DNA of 64,000 nt from Nisaea nitritireducens (GTDB lineage: Bacteria; Pseudomonadota; Alphaproteobacteria; Thalassobaculales; Thalassobaculaceae), in the NCBI RefSeq assembly GCF_014904795.1, contig NZ_JACZFS010000027.1:30188-94187 (forward strand). The letters run 5' to 3'. Within the stretch, counting starts at the first letter, position 1, and every line of letters starts with the position of its first letter. Position numbers and translations under genes: made by a program. The notes below the pieces were generated by a model. It made no database searches. It had not been told where the DNA came from and was given only the letters and a program-made list of their open reading frames with translations. This document shows, in pieces, positions 25,331 to 34,757 of this stretch.

Positions 25331-25941
25331 CGGCCGTCCGGGCGCTTCATCTCGAAGGTATCCCGGCTGGTCGCATAGAGGTTCGCGCCCAGCCGCCCGA
25401 TTGTATCCAGTCCGATATGGTCGATATGGAGCTTCTCCTCGTCGAGCACCAGCGCATCGCGGACGGAGATGCTCTGCACCTCACCGACAACGATCTCGCG
25501 CCGGTTGCCCAACTCAAGCGTCGTGTGCCGTGTGCATTCCAGAGCGACCGGCGCCTCGGCAATGCGGGGCGGTTTGATGGTCTGGGACGGCTCCACCGTG
25601 AACCCGGCGAGCGGAATCTCGGACTCGCCATGCGGCAGGGGCGTCGAGCAGGCGTTCATCTTCTCCGCCATGGCCCGGTCAACGATATTGACCACAAACT
25701 CCCGGCTATCGCGGATGTTCCGCGAAGTGTCCTTCGGGGAACCGTCCGGCCGCGCTTCCAGCCCGAGAACCACCATGCAGGGATCAAAGGCGATGGCATT
25801 GAAGAAAGAGAACGGCGCGGCATTGACGACCCCGGCCTCATCAATCGTGGTCACCAGGGCGATGGGACGCGGGGTCACCACATTGCGCAGCAGCTTGTAG
25901 GCATCCGTCGCCGAGAGATCGGCCAGATTGAAGGTCTTCAT
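25327..25941 (-). CDS. Flavin reductase-like FMN-binding protein
   Basis: 204 residues of the flavin reductase-like/DIM6-NTAB split-barrel family: YKLLRNVVTPRPIALVTTID, NAAPFSFFNAIAFDPCMVVL and ECTRHTTLELGNRREIVVGEV. These proteins bind FMN and often supply reduced flavin to a monooxygenase or act directly on small substrates. It follows the PuuE-like gene without a gap on the minus strand and converges with the SnoaL-like gene. No partner monooxygenase is seen nearby. Confidence 0.75.
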   Translation of the reverse strand: MKTFNLADLSATDAYKLLRNVVTPRPIALVTTIDEAGVVNAAPFSFFNAIAFDPCMVVLGLEARPDGSPKDTSRNIRDSREFVVNIVDRAMAEKMNACSTPLPHGESEIPLAGFTVEPSQTIKPPRIAEAPVALECTRHTTLELGNRREIVVGEVQSISVRDALVLDEEKLHIDHIGLDTIGRLGANLYATSRDTFEMKRPDGR

Positions 25942-26868
25942 TTACGGGTTCCGTTTTGTGACAGGAGAATGGTGGGCGATCCAGTGCCGCGCGATATCGA
26001 CCCGGCGCGTGACCCAGACATCACTGTGCGACAGCACATGGTCCAGAAACCGGGCCAGCGCCCGCGCCCGTCCCGGGCGACCGACCAGGCGCGTGTGCAG
26101 GCCGATGGACAACATCTTCGGGGCGTCCGCCCCCTCTTCGTACAACTGGTCGAAACTGTCTTTCAGATGATTGAAGAAGTCATGGCCGGAACCGTAGGAG
26201 GCCGGCGCACCGAACTTCACGTCATTGGTGTCCAGCGTATAGGGAATTACCAGGTGGTCTTTGCCCGCGACGCGTTCCCAATACGGCAAATCGTCGGAAT
26301 AGGAATCTGAATCGTAGAGGAAGCCGCCCTCCTCCACGAGGAGGCGCCGCGTATTGTCGCTCGGTGCATAGCGGCAGTACCAGCCGTAGGGCCGGTCCCC
26401 GGTCAGGCGCCGGATGCTCTCGATCGCCTTTTCGATATGCTCACGCTCAGTGGCCTCGTCCAGCTCATATTGATTGACCCATCGCCAGCCATGGCCGGCG
26501 ATGTCGTACCCGGCCTCGGCAAAAGCCTCCGTCAAGGCCGGCGCCCTCTCCAGCGCCAGGGCACAGCCGAATATTGTCATCGGAATGCCGCGCTCCCGGA
26601 ACAGGCGCAGGACGCGCCAGGCTCCAGCCCGCGGGCCGTAGTCGTACAGGCTCTCCAACCCGAGATCGCGCTTTCCGGCCGGGTGTCTCCCCCCGACGAC
26701 CTCGGACAGGCCGCCTTCGTTGCGCGCGTCGCCATGCAGGACATTCGTCTCCGACCCCTCCTCGATATTGAGGACGAAATTGACCGCAATCCGCGCCTTG
26801 CCCGGCCATTTCGGATCAGGAGTCTGGCCCGCGTAGCCGTTCATGTCGCGGGGATACTGGTCGGACAT
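25942..26868 (-). CDS. Polysaccharide deacetylase-fold allantoinase-like protein (PuuE family)
   Basis: 308 residues, the usual length for PuuE. The NodB-type fold is seen in ARIAVNFVLNIEEGSETNVL, DLGLESLYDYGPRAGAWRVL, TIFGCALALERAP, DIAGHGWRW and LSIGLHTRLVGRPGR. The histidine-containing GHGWRW and GLHTRLVGRPGR motifs match cofactor-independent allantoinase and related cyclic-amide hydrolases. Absence of ureidoglycolate or uricase genes in the window leaves the substrate open; other cyclic ureides or imides are possible. It is adjacent to the flavin reductase gene and probably co-transcribed. Confidence 0.7.
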   Translation of the reverse strand: MSDQYPRDMNGYAGQTPDPKWPGKARIAVNFVLNIEEGSETNVLHGDARNEGGLSEVVGGRHPAGKRDLGLESLYDYGPRAGAWRVLRLFRERGIPMTIFGCALALERAPALTEAFAEAGYDIAGHGWRWVNQYELDEATEREHIEKAIESIRRLTGDRPYGWYCRYAPSDNTRRLLVEEGGFLYDSDSYSDDLPYWERVAGKDHLVIPYTLDTNDVKFGAPASYGSGHDFFNHLKDSFDQLYEEGADAPKMLSIGLHTRLVGRPGRARALARFLDHVLSHSDVWVTRRVDIARHWIAHHSPVTKRNP

Positions 26869-27021
26869 TTTTTACCTCGTTCGCATTACAGCGGGGAGAA
26901 GGAGACAGGACACATTCGCGAGCGGGCCATTGCCCGTTGGAGATGATCAGGATGAATTGAGTATCGTAACGCCGCAAGGGCAACCCGGTCGCCCTCGGCA
27001 AAGAGCGCTTGTCGGTCCCAA

Positions 27022-27053
27022 CAAAAAAAGGAGGCACCCTTTCGAGTGCCTCC
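27022..27053 (-). terminator. Rho-independent terminator downstream of the AGCS symporter gene
   Basis: On the minus strand the hairpin GGAGGCAC / GTGCCTCC (27030-27037 and 27046-27053) has an 8-bp stem and 8-nt loop and is followed by a run of seven U residues. This is a textbook intrinsic terminator, 37 bp beyond the symporter stop. Confidence 0.9.
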
Positions 27054-27089
27054 TCCGATCTCAAGCAGATCAGACGTTGTGAACGCCGT

Positions 27090-28637
27090 CTATTTCTTGA
27101 ACTTCTTGATCTCGCCCGACTTCAGACGCTCGACATAGGACGTCATCTCGTTCTTCACGACGCCCATCAGGAAGTAGAGGCCGATGATGTTGACCACCGC
27201 CATGGCGAAGATCGCCGCGTCGGAGAAGTCGATCACCGGGCCGAGATTCGCGGCCGCACCGATCACCACGAAAACGCAGAAGATCAGCTTGAACACGAGC
27301 TCCGCCGTCTTCCCTTCGCCGAACAGATAAGTCCAGCTTTTCAGCCCGTAATAGGACCAGGAAATCATGGTCGAGAACGCAAACAGGATGACCGCGATTG
27401 CCAGAACGTACGGGAACCAGCTCACCGCAGAGCCGAAGGCGGCGGACGTCAAGGCAACGCCCGTATTTCCGTCCACCGTCGCGATGTGGTTGCCGTTGAG
27501 CATGTAGTTCCCCGTTGCCGGGTCAGAGATCAGCTGGCCGGAGATCGTGATCACCAGGGCCGTCATCGTGCAGATCACCACCGTATCGATGAACGGCTCC
27601 AGCAGGGAGACAAAGCCTTCCGTAATCGGCTCTTTCGTCCGCACCGCGGAGTGCGCGATAGCGGCCGAGCCGACGCCGGCCTCGTTCGAGAAGGCGGCGC
27701 GCTTGAAGCCCTGGATCAGGGCCCCGACAAAACCGCCGGCAATCCCGAGACCGGTGAATGCGCCCTCGAAGATCTGGCCGAATGCCCAGCCGATATTGTC
27801 GTAATTCACCGCCAGAATGATCACCGCCGCCGCGACATAGAGAATGCCCATGAACGGCACGACTTTCTCGGTCACACGGGCGATCGATTTCACACCACCG
27901 ACGATGACGGCGAAGACAACTGCCGCGAAGATCAGACCGGTGATCCAGCCCGGATAGTCGCCGAGAATGCCGGAGATCTGGGCGTGAGCCTGATTGGCTT
28001 GGAACATGTTCCCGCCGCCCAATGCACCGAGAATGCAGAAGATCGCGAACAGAACCGCCAGGATCTTGCCGCCGGGAAGTCCCTTTTCGGCAAAGCCCTT
28101 GGAGATGTAATACATCGGGCCACCGGAGACGGTGCCGTCTGCGTACTCATTCCGGTATTTCACACCGAGCGTACATTCGGTGAACTTGGAGGCCATCCCC
28201 ATCAGACCGGCAAGGATCATCCAGAATGTCGCCCCCGGACCGCCGATCCCGACGGCAACGGCAACACCTGCAATATTTCCGAGACCAACCGTCCCGGACA
28301 ACGCGGTGGCCAGAGCCTGGAAGTGGCTGACCTCACCAGCATCGTTCGGATCGGCATAATCGCCTTTCACAAGTTCGATCGAATGCTTGAAGTACCGGAA
28401 CTGCACGAAGCCGAAATAGAGCGTGAATACCGTCGCGGCGATTACCAGCCACATCACGATCCAGGGAAAGCTGGTCCCCGGGATCGGAGCAAAGATAAGA
28501 CTGACAAACGGGCCCGTGATTGTTGCGAAGATCGCATTGACCTTTGCATCCAGGCTTTCAGCTTCCTGCGCGAGAGCCGGGGTGCTGATCACCCCCATGA
28601 GCAATGCGAACATTGCCCCCAGATTAAATCTTTTCAT
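27090..28637 (-). CDS. AGCS family sodium:amino acid (alanine/glycine) symporter
   Basis: 515 residues. It has an N-terminal signal-like segment (MLISTPALA-type, ending ALAQEAES), then about 10-11 membrane helices. The family signatures GTVGLGNIAGVAVAVGIGGPGA, ECTLGVKYR, GGPMYYI and the cation-site segment AFSNEAGVGSAAIAHSAV are all visible. AGCS carriers import D/L-alanine or glycine with sodium, in keeping with a marine organism. It lies 12 bp after a UspA gene, so the two form an operon ended by the strong terminator at 27022-27053. Confidence 0.9.
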   Translation of the reverse strand: MKRFNLGAMFALLMGVISTPALAQEAESLDAKVNAIFATITGPFVSLIFAPIPGTSFPWIVMWLVIAATVFTLYFGFVQFRYFKHSIELVKGDYADPNDAGEVSHFQALATALSGTVGLGNIAGVAVAVGIGGPGATFWMILAGLMGMASKFTECTLGVKYRNEYADGTVSGGPMYYISKGFAEKGLPGGKILAVLFAIFCILGALGGGNMFQANQAHAQISGILGDYPGWITGLIFAAVVFAVIVGGVKSIARVTEKVVPFMGILYVAAAVIILAVNYDNIGWAFGQIFEGAFTGLGIAGGFVGALIQGFKRAAFSNEAGVGSAAIAHSAVRTKEPITEGFVSLLEPFIDTVVICTMTALVITISGQLISDPATGNYMLNGNHIATVDGNTGVALTSAAFGSAVSWFPYVLAIAVILFAFSTMISWSYYGLKSWTYLFGEGKTAELVFKLIFCVFVVIGAAANLGPVIDFSDAAIFAMAVVNIIGLYFLMGVVKNEMTSYVERLKSGEIKKFKK

Positions 28638-28649
28638 TATCGCCCCCTC

Positions 28650-29081
28650 TCAAGCAACGACCGTGACAGGCACGTCGGCATGCATGACCAAATTCGCGGT
28701 AGCGCTGCCGAAAATCCGGCTCGCGATGCCCCCTTCGGAGGCCCTTCCCACGATGATCTGATCTGCCTTCTCGTCGCTTGCGACGGCGTTCAATGTATCG
28801 GCGACATTGCCGTGGCGGACCATGCCGCGCGCGTTCATACCGGCCTTTTTCAAGCTCTCGAGCGCCGGGGCAACAACCCGTTCCATCGCCAGGGCGATTT
28901 CCTCTTCACGTCGTTTGTGACGCTCGGCATTTTCTTCAGGTGTCTGAAAAGAGAAAGGCGACCATTCGATCACGTAGACAATCAGAAGCTCGCAATTTCC
29001 CGTAACAGACGCCAAATTCTGTCCGAACTTTAACGCGCGTTCGCCAGAACCGTGGCCGTCCAGCCCGATAATCAACTTCAT
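28650..29081 (-). CDS. Universal stress protein UspA family
   Basis: 143 residues with the single-domain USP fold: N-terminal KLIIGLDGHGSGERALKFGQ, and the C-terminal ATP-binding pattern IIVGRASEGGIASRIFGSAT followed by ADVPVTVV. The nucleotide-binding G-x2-G-x9-G(S/T) motif is present, so ATP binding is likely. It precedes the AGCS symporter in a two-gene operon. USP genes are often paired with transporters of osmolytes or amino acids, where they adjust transport. Confidence 0.85.
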   Translation of the reverse strand: MKLIIGLDGHGSGERALKFGQNLASVTGNCELLIVYVIEWSPFSFQTPEENAERHKRREEEIALAMERVVAPALESLKKAGMNARGMVRHGNVADTLNAVASDEKADQIIVGRASEGGIASRIFGSATANLVMHADVPVTVVA

Positions 29082-29235
29082 TCTGATACCCCCTGTTCGT
29101 ATTCCGAAAGGATAATCTCCTATCGGTTGTTATGGTCAGCTTAGGTCAAGCCAGGAAAACGGTCTATCGCCAAAGCGACGCCCTTGTTTCGCTAAAAAAA
29201 GAAGCAAATAGACCGGAAAACGGAGCTTTTTGACT

Positions 29236-29270
29236 CGCTCGACGCCGCCGGATAACGGCAACGTCGAGCG
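29236..29270. repeat. Nested inverted repeat between usp and fumC
   Basis: Outer arms CGCTCGACG (29236-29244) and CGTCGAGCG (29262-29270) are perfect over 9 bp, with an inner CCG/CGG extension around GATAA. It lies 46 bp past the fumC stop on the minus strand. No U-run follows, so it may be a non-canonical terminator or RNA-stabilising hairpin. Confidence 0.4.
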
Positions 29271-29315
29271 CATAAAAGACACGCTAAACGTGCTTATGAA
29301 CCGGGTCAGCCCCGC

Positions 29316-30719
29316 TTATGAATGACCGGGCTTGTTTCCGACCATGTTTTCAGGTCTCACCCAGGCGTCGTATTCTTCCGCCGTCACCAGACCGAGCCCG
29401 GTTGCCGCCTGCTTGAGGCTGGTTCCGTCCGCGAAGGCCTTCTTGGCAATCTGGGCCGCCTTGTCGTAGCCGATATGCGGATTGAGCGCCGTCACTAGCA
29501 TCAGGGACTGCTCCATCAATTGCTGGATACGCTCCTCGTTGGCCTCGATCCCGACAACGCAGTTCTCGGAAAAACTACGAGTGCCATCGGCGAGGAGCGC
29601 GACCGACTGCAACAGATTGAAGATCATCACCGGCTTGAAGACGTTCAGCTCGAAATGCCCCGTCGCCCCGGCGACAGTGATGGTGGTGTGATTACCCATC
29701 ACCTGGGCGCAGACCTGCGTCAGGGACTCGGACTGGGTCGGATTGACCTTGCCCGGCATGATCGACGAGCCCGGCTCGTTCGCGGGCAATTGCAGCTCTC
29801 CAAGCCCGCTGCGGGGGCCGCTGCCGAGCATGCGGATATCGTTCGCGATCTTCATGCAGCTCGCGGCGAGAACATTGAGGGTGCCCGACATCTCGACAAT
29901 GGCGTCATGCGCCGCCAGCGCCTCGAATTTGTTCACCGCGCTGGTGAAGGGCAGACCGGTCAGCTCCCGGACCCTCTCGACGAACGCCTCGGCGAAGCCC
30001 GGAGCCGCGTTCAGACCGGTGCCGACCGCAGTGCCGCCCTGGGCAAGCTCCATCAGCCGCGGTAACGCACCGCGCACCCGTTCGATCCCGAGCTCGATCT
30101 GCCGGGCATAGCCGGAGAACTCCTGACCCAACGTTACCGGCGTCGCGTCCTGCAGATGGGTCCGGCCGATCTTGACGATCCCCGAGAATTCCTCCGCTTT
30201 TGCCCGCAGCGCCGCATGAAACTCCTGCAACGCCGGTAGCAGAGCCCGGTCGATCTCGAGCACGCCGGCAATCGACATGGCGGTCGGGAAACTGTCGTTC
30301 GAGCTTTGCCCCATATTAACGTGATCGTTCGGATGCACCGGCTGCTTGCTGCCGATAACGCCGCCCATCAGCTCGATGGCCCGGTTGGAGATCACCTCAT
30401 TGAGGTTCATGTTCGTCTGGGTGCCGGAGCCTGTCTGCCAGACCACCAGCGGAAAATGGTCGTCGAGCGTGCCCGCGATCACCTCGTCGGCGGCGACTAC
30501 CATAGCCCTGCCAAGCTCAGGAGCCAGTTTGCCAAGGTCCATATTGGCCAGCGCCGCGGCCTTCTTCTGGATCGCGAAGGCGCGGATCAGCGCCGACGGC
30601 ATCCGCTCCCTGCCGATCTTGAAATTTTGCAGGGATCGCTGGGTCTGGGCTCCCCAGTAACGGTCCGCCGGAACGGACATCTCGCCCATAGTGTCGGTTT
30701 CAATGCGTGTATCGGTCAT
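29316..30719 (-). CDS. fumC: Class II fumarate hydratase FumC
   Basis: 467 residues, the normal length. Signatures are [60 protein letters not shown], the active-site loop [15 protein letters not shown] and the ending [12 protein letters not shown]. It interconverts fumarate and malate in the TCA cycle, with no iron-sulfur cluster and thus oxygen stability. It stands alone between usp and the SDR gene. Confidence 0.95.
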   Translation of the reverse strand: MTDTRIETDTMGEMSVPADRYWGAQTQRSLQNFKIGRERMPSALIRAFAIQKKAAALANMDLGKLAPELGRAMVVAADEVIAGTLDDHFPLVVWQTGSGTQTNMNLNEVISNRAIELMGGVIGSKQPVHPNDHVNMGQSSNDSFPTAMSIAGVLEIDRALLPALQEFHAALRAKAEEFSGIVKIGRTHLQDATPVTLGQEFSGYARQIELGIERVRGALPRLMELAQGGTAVGTGLNAAPGFAEAFVERVRELTGLPFTSAVNKFEALAAHDAIVEMSGTLNVLAASCMKIANDIRMLGSGPRSGLGELQLPANEPGSSIMPGKVNPTQSESLTQVCAQVMGNHTTITVAGATGHFELNVFKPVMIFNLLQSVALLADGTRSFSENCVVGIEANEERIQQLMEQSLMLVTALNPHIGYDKAAQIAKKAFADGTSLKQAATGLGLVTAEEYDAWVRPENMVGNKPGHS

Positions 30720-30865
30720 GAAAGACTCTCCGAATGCACCCTGTGGGTTCGGTAAATTTTCCGACCAGCCTCACTCCCCGGACCATGGCGCCGCGTCAAA
30801 CTCTCGCGTCCGGCGAACTCAGGCCCCGTCCGCGTTGAGCCACGGATCGTCTTCACCTGGAATGC

Positions 30866-30919
30866 CCGCAATGACGCCATTGCGCAAGTGTGCCGCGGTC
30901 AAGACGCGCGTCATTGCGG
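30866..30919. repeat. 12-bp perfect inverted repeat upstream of fumC
   Basis: Arms CCGCAATGACGC (30866-30877) and GCGTCATTGCGG (30908-30919) are perfectly complementary with a 30-nt spacer. They lie in the 226-bp gap between the fumC start and the stop of the upstream SDR gene, all genes being on the minus strand. A role as terminator of the SDR operon or as a dispersed repeat is possible. Nothing else was recognised in the gap. Confidence 0.4.
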
Positions 30920-30945
30920 ATTATCAACATGTACCGGCCCTGATG

Positions 30946-31656
30946 TCACCAAGGGACGCGAGCGCCTTGCCAATCGAAAAAACCGCCTGTGTCTTCCTTA
31001 TTCAGACGATCAAGAACAGAGAGCAGATTGGCGGCAGCGGCATCCGGGCTGTGCAGGTCCAGTCCCTGTTTTGCAAAGGGTACGGACAAATGAGTGTCGA
31101 CCGTTCCCGGATGCAAAGCGACGCAAACAGCTTCCGGAGCGCGGCGGGCCAGCTCGACGGACGCTGTCCGGACAAACTGATTGAGCGCCGCTTTCGAGGC
31201 ACGATAGCCATACCAGCCACCGAGACGGTTATCGCCAATGGACCCGACCCGCGCAGACAATGTTGCAAAGACCGTTTTTCCGGTGCGTGGGAGTCTCGGC
31301 AGAAAATGTTTCATGAGCAGGGCCGGCCCAATCGCATTTATGGCAAAAGCGGTCGCGAGTTTCTGCGCGTCGAGCTCACGCCAGGTTTTCTCGGGCCCCT
31401 CGCCGCCCTGATGAAGAAATCCGGTCGCATCGATAACCAGTCGAATCTCCCCATCCGCGGCAGCCGCCTTTGCCGCACGTTCCAGGCTGGCCTCGTCGGC
31501 AAGATCAATGGGAAGAGGACTGCGGCGACTGAAACCGAGAACAGTCTTGAAACGGCCCGTCTCGTTCAAGGCAGAGAACAGCGCCGAGCCAATTCCGCCG
31601 GACGCGCCGATCACGACGGCCACCCCACCGGGCGTAAAGGATTCAAACTTGCTCAT
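30946..31656 (-). CDS. CsgA-like short-chain dehydrogenase
   Basis: 236 residues. It has a compact SDR of the C-factor/CsgA type: VVIGASGGIGSALFSALNET, the INAIGPALLMKHFLP region, ATLSARVGSIGDNRLGGWYG and YRASKAALNQFVRTASVEL containing Tyr-x3-Lys. Such SDRs accept varied alcohols and carbonyls; substrate unknown. It is followed by a DCC-family gene 7 bp downstream, and this SDR-DUF393 association recurs in marine proteobacteria. Confidence 0.8.
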   Translation of the reverse strand: MSKFESFTPGGVAVVIGASGGIGSALFSALNETGRFKTVLGFSRRSPLPIDLADEASLERAAKAAAADGEIRLVIDATGFLHQGGEGPEKTWRELDAQKLATAFAINAIGPALLMKHFLPRLPRTGKTVFATLSARVGSIGDNRLGGWYGYRASKAALNQFVRTASVELARRAPEAVCVALHPGTVDTHLSVPFAKQGLDLHSPDAAAANLLSVLDRLNKEDTGGFFDWQGARVPW

Positions 31657-31663
31657 TGCAGGT

Positions 31664-32056
31664 CTAGTCTTTCCGGATCAGGTCTCGAACGCGCTGGAAC
31701 ATCTGTGCGAGCCACGGACGTATCGGCAGGAACAGACGGTAGCCATACTCAAGCAGCGGCGTCAGGCCCGGTAGCGATGCAATTTTGGCCACCCACCTCC
31801 ATCCCGGCAATTGTCGCCAGACCTCGACGAAAGCGGCGGCGCCTGAGTGTATCTGTCCGTCTTTCCCGATGATGTGGAAACGCCTCATCGCCGTTTCCCT
31901 GTCGAGGGCCGGCGGCATTACGGCATTGGAATCGGACACATCCACAAGACATAGCGCCCCCTGCACATCATGCTGCCGGTACATATGGATTTCGGACTGG
32001 CAGAGAGGACAGGAGCCGTCAAAGAAGACAACTGTTCGACTTTCCGTGTCCGCCAT
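31664..32056 (-). CDS. DCC-family thiol-disulfide oxidoreductase-like protein (DUF393)
   Basis: 130 residues beginning with the family signature VVFFDGSCPLCQSEIHMYRQ, in which the D-x-x-CPLC motif gives the family its name. The middle carries SGAAAFVEVWRQLPGWRWVA and the end GYRLFLPIRPWLAQMFQ. The fold is thioredoxin-like, and redox activity is assumed but unproven for most members. The stop of this gene on the minus strand is 7 bp upstream in genome coordinates of the SDR gene start region, indicating a two-gene operon with DCC first and SDR second. Confidence 0.85.
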   Translation of the reverse strand: MADTESRTVVFFDGSCPLCQSEIHMYRQHDVQGALCLVDVSDSNAVMPPALDRETAMRRFHIIGKDGQIHSGAAAFVEVWRQLPGWRWVAKIASLPGLTPLLEYGYRLFLPIRPWLAQMFQRVRDLIRKD

Positions 32057-32208
32057 TTTCCGCCTCGCTCAATGTACTGGTGCTGACCTCGCATGAAGTC
32101 TTACGCTGCTGTGCTGGCGACGGATCTTTTTTGCAGCCTGCCGGAGCAGGCCATCAATGGCTCGGGATTGGACCGGCAGCAATACAGCTCACCAAGCCGT
32201 TTCTTGCT

Positions 32209-33477
32209 TCAGGCAGTCTCGACGGCCCGCCGCGCGGGCCCTCTCCTGTCGAGCTGCAGCCAAAGGAAGAAAGCGACCGAAAGATTGAGGAGGTTCCAGG
32301 CCACGCCGTTCAGGAAAGCGGCGTCGTAAGACAGGGTCAGATCGTAGATTTTTCCCGACATCCAGCCGCCAAGCGCCATGCCGAGCAACGTTGCCGATAG
32401 TACAAGCCCCACCCGGGTTCCAGCCTCGGCCGCAGGGAAAAACCGCCGCACGACCAGCGCATAGGTCGGCACAATGCCACCCTGTGCCAGACCGAACAGG
32501 GCGGAGACGGCATAAAGGGAAATCAATCCGGTAAAGGGCAGGAACAGCAGCAGCGACAGGCCCTGCATGACCGAGGATACGATCAGCGTCGGCAAGGCGC
32601 CGATCCGGTCGGCAAGCCAGCCGAAGACAAGACGGCTGACTATGCCCGTTGCCAGCATCAGGGAGAGCATTTCCGCACCGCGCGCCGTGCCGTAACCCAG
32701 ATCGCCGCAATAGGCGACGATATGGACCTGGGGCATCGCCATGGCGACACAGCAGCTGAGGCCGGCGACCAGAAGCAAGCCCTGCACGGCGCGGCCAGAC
32801 AAGGGGCTTCCGGCACTTTCCAGGGCCGGTGCGGTCGGTGGTTGGGCAGGCCTTCCCGGTAGCGGCGCAGGCACAGACGGGCTGCGTTCGCGTAAAGCCG
32901 CCGAAAGCGGCAGAAGGGTGCACAGGCAGACGCCCGCGATAATCATGTGCGTGTCGCGCCAGCCCTGCGTGTCGACAAAATACTGCACCACGGGAGGCCA
33001 GATCGTGCCGGCGAGATAGCTACCGCTGGCCCCGATCGCCACAGCTATGCCGCGACGGCGCTGGAACCAGTGGGTAACGTCAGAGATCACCGGCCCGAAG
33101 CTGGCCGAACTGCCGAGCATGCCGACCAGAAGCCCCTGAAGCAGTACGAACTGCCATAGATTTTCCGCATGGGCGGAGAGAAAATAGCCGAGCGCCAGTG
33201 CGATAGCGCCGAAACGCAGCGGCACCACGATGCCGTAGCGATCAGCCAGCCGGCCCATCAGGATGCCGCCAATAGCGAAACCGATCATGGTCGCTGTATA
33301 AGGTAGCGAGGCATCCGCCCGCGCCAGTTCGAAGTCTGCTTCGACCGCCGGCAGGATGACCACGACGGACCACAGGCCCACACCGCCGATCATGCTGATC
33401 AGCAAAGACATGGAAAGCCGGAACCAGGCGTAGGGACTGTCGACTTCCCGCTCCGCCAGAATGGACGCGATCTTCAT
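32209..33477 (-). CDS. MFS transporter (monocarboxylate/oxalate-formate-antiporter-like)
   Basis: 422 residues and 12 predicted membrane helices. ATMIGFAIGGILMGRLADRYG and GIAVAIGASGSYLAGTIWPP are MFS loop motifs, and the second half shows VSRLVFGWLADRIGALPTL and LFGLAQGGIVPTYALVVRRF. Overall pattern is that of OFA/MCT-like MFS carriers for organic anions. The proline- and alanine-rich loop at about residues 200-225 is the central cytoplasmic linker. Neighbours give no substrate hint. Confidence 0.8.
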   Translation of the reverse strand: MKIASILAEREVDSPYAWFRLSMSLLISMIGGVGLWSVVVILPAVEADFELARADASLPYTATMIGFAIGGILMGRLADRYGIVVPLRFGAIALALGYFLSAHAENLWQFVLLQGLLVGMLGSSASFGPVISDVTHWFQRRRGIAVAIGASGSYLAGTIWPPVVQYFVDTQGWRDTHMIIAGVCLCTLLPLSAALRERSPSVPAPLPGRPAQPPTAPALESAGSPLSGRAVQGLLLVAGLSCCVAMAMPQVHIVAYCGDLGYGTARGAEMLSLMLATGIVSRLVFGWLADRIGALPTLIVSSVMQGLSLLLFLPFTGLISLYAVSALFGLAQGGIVPTYALVVRRFFPAAEAGTRVGLVLSATLLGMALGGWMSGKIYDLTLSYDAAFLNGVAWNLLNLSVAFFLWLQLDRRGPARRAVETA

Positions 33478-33661
33478 TCGATAAACGGCCTAAACTGAAT
33501 GATGTTTTAGCGCCGCCCGGAAAGGCGGCTCCGGAAGACGGTAACCGAGACAACGGGCAGCGCAAAGCCCGGATATGACTGCATAAAGAAGCCTCGGTAC
33601 AGGCCCGCGTCAGGCGGAAAGCAGAGAGCGAAGGATCGGCTCACGGCTGCCGGTTCATGCG

Positions 33662-34351
33662 TTAGACTTCATCAGCATAGGCGGTCGACTCATAGCTTTT
33701 AGTGCGCTCAAGAGCATCCAGCCAATAACCGGAGCTGATGATCTCAAGTTTTACAGCGTCTTCGCCAACAGGTTCCGCGCGCACGGTCCAGACGACCTCG
33801 GCAGCATTGGGAAACGACTTTCCGGACAGTTGATCTCCGTACAGTCGGTGCAGAATGGCGTGGTCGTCCATACCGTCGGCCAGCAACCGCACCAGGAACG
33901 TCTCATTGTTGACGTTCTTCAGCAGGTGCTTCGCGCCTGCGCCCACCGCCGTAACCTGAAGCTCCAGACGAACCGCATCGGGCTTCGGGAACGATTTTGG
34001 AAGAGCCGCATACAGCAGGCTTCCGGCATTGAAGAACCGTTCATGCAGGGTGGAGTTCGAGTATTCCTCCCAAAGTTTCTCGTCTTGCATCTCGCCGGCT
34101 GCGTTACGCATCTGACCGTCTCGAAGAAGGTCAGCCATGTCGTGCTTGAGCACCTGGTACGCCGCCTCTTCGGGCTCGAGATCCTGCAGCGACAGGATGC
34201 ACATCTCGCGCTTCTCGTCGTCGCTCATTCCGGACTGACTGCCGTATTCCATGGCATCGAGCAACGCCTCGAAATCACGTGTCGTCCGCGCCCCTTCTAT
34301 TTCCAGGATGTTGGAGAAATGAAGCACCTGAACTTTGTATGAATTGACCAT
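33662..34351 (-). CDS. Hypothetical acidic protein, 229 residues
   Basis: I do not recognise this protein. It starts MVNSYKVQVLHFSNILEIEG and ends YESTAYADEV. It is acidic, has no signal peptide or membrane helix, and alternates helix-rich (residues 25-110) with strand-rich (120-215) stretches such as VRLELQVTAVGAG and EVVWTVRAEPVGEDAVKLEI. The codon pattern is like that of its neighbours, and the frame is long in a GC-rich region, so it is probably a real gene. It stands alone between an MFS gene and a divergent CoA-transferase gene. Confidence 0.6.
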   Translation of the reverse strand: MVNSYKVQVLHFSNILEIEGARTTRDFEALLDAMEYGSQSGMSDDEKREMCILSLQDLEPEEAAYQVLKHDMADLLRDGQMRNAAGEMQDEKLWEEYSNSTLHERFFNAGSLLYAALPKSFPKPDAVRLELQVTAVGAGAKHLLKNVNNETFLVRLLADGMDDHAILHRLYGDQLSGKSFPNAAEVVWTVRAEPVGEDAVKLEIISSGYWLDALERTKSYESTAYADEV

Positions 34352-34757
34352 TCACGATCAGCTTTCTTCCGCCCAACCACGCAGGTTGGCGCGCAACGAT
34401 TCCGCCCCGGTCGGCAGAATCGAAATGGGAATTTCCGGATACGATATTTAAAAGGTGATTATCCAGAGGAAGACAAGTCCTAGCGAGGAATATCTCATCA
34501 TGGGTTTACGTGGACCGGGGCTGACGATCCGGCGCACGATCTCGCGCTTTGACCGATGATCGGCATCGACACGGAGGGGCAAAGCCAAGCGCATAGATTG
34601 TCGGCCTCACGCCCCGTTCTCTCATCGCATAATAGCCGTATAAAAACCGGAACTACTCACCGCACCCCATGCATCATAGAGAAAGAGAAACAAACAATCG
34701 GGTTCGTTATTCCGGTTGAACAATTGCGAAACGCAAAGAGCTGCAGGGAGCCGGCGC
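34352..34757. other. Divergent intergenic region, 406 bp
   Basis: The stretch separates the hypothetical gene (minus) from the CoA-transferase gene (plus). It is more AT-rich than the genes, especially around 34430-34460 and 34660-34720, and should contain both promoters. I see no convincing ORF, RNA gene or strong dyad in it. Confidence 0.5.

Noticed and set aside
27009..29033. 674-codon plus-strand open frame
   Set aside because: It is antisense to the AGCS symporter and UspA genes and runs through the terminator hairpin; product is His/Asp/Arg-rich and featureless.
28982..29315. Glycine riboswitch upstream of the symporter operon
   Set aside because: I looked for the conserved paired aptamer cores on the minus strand before usp and did not find them.
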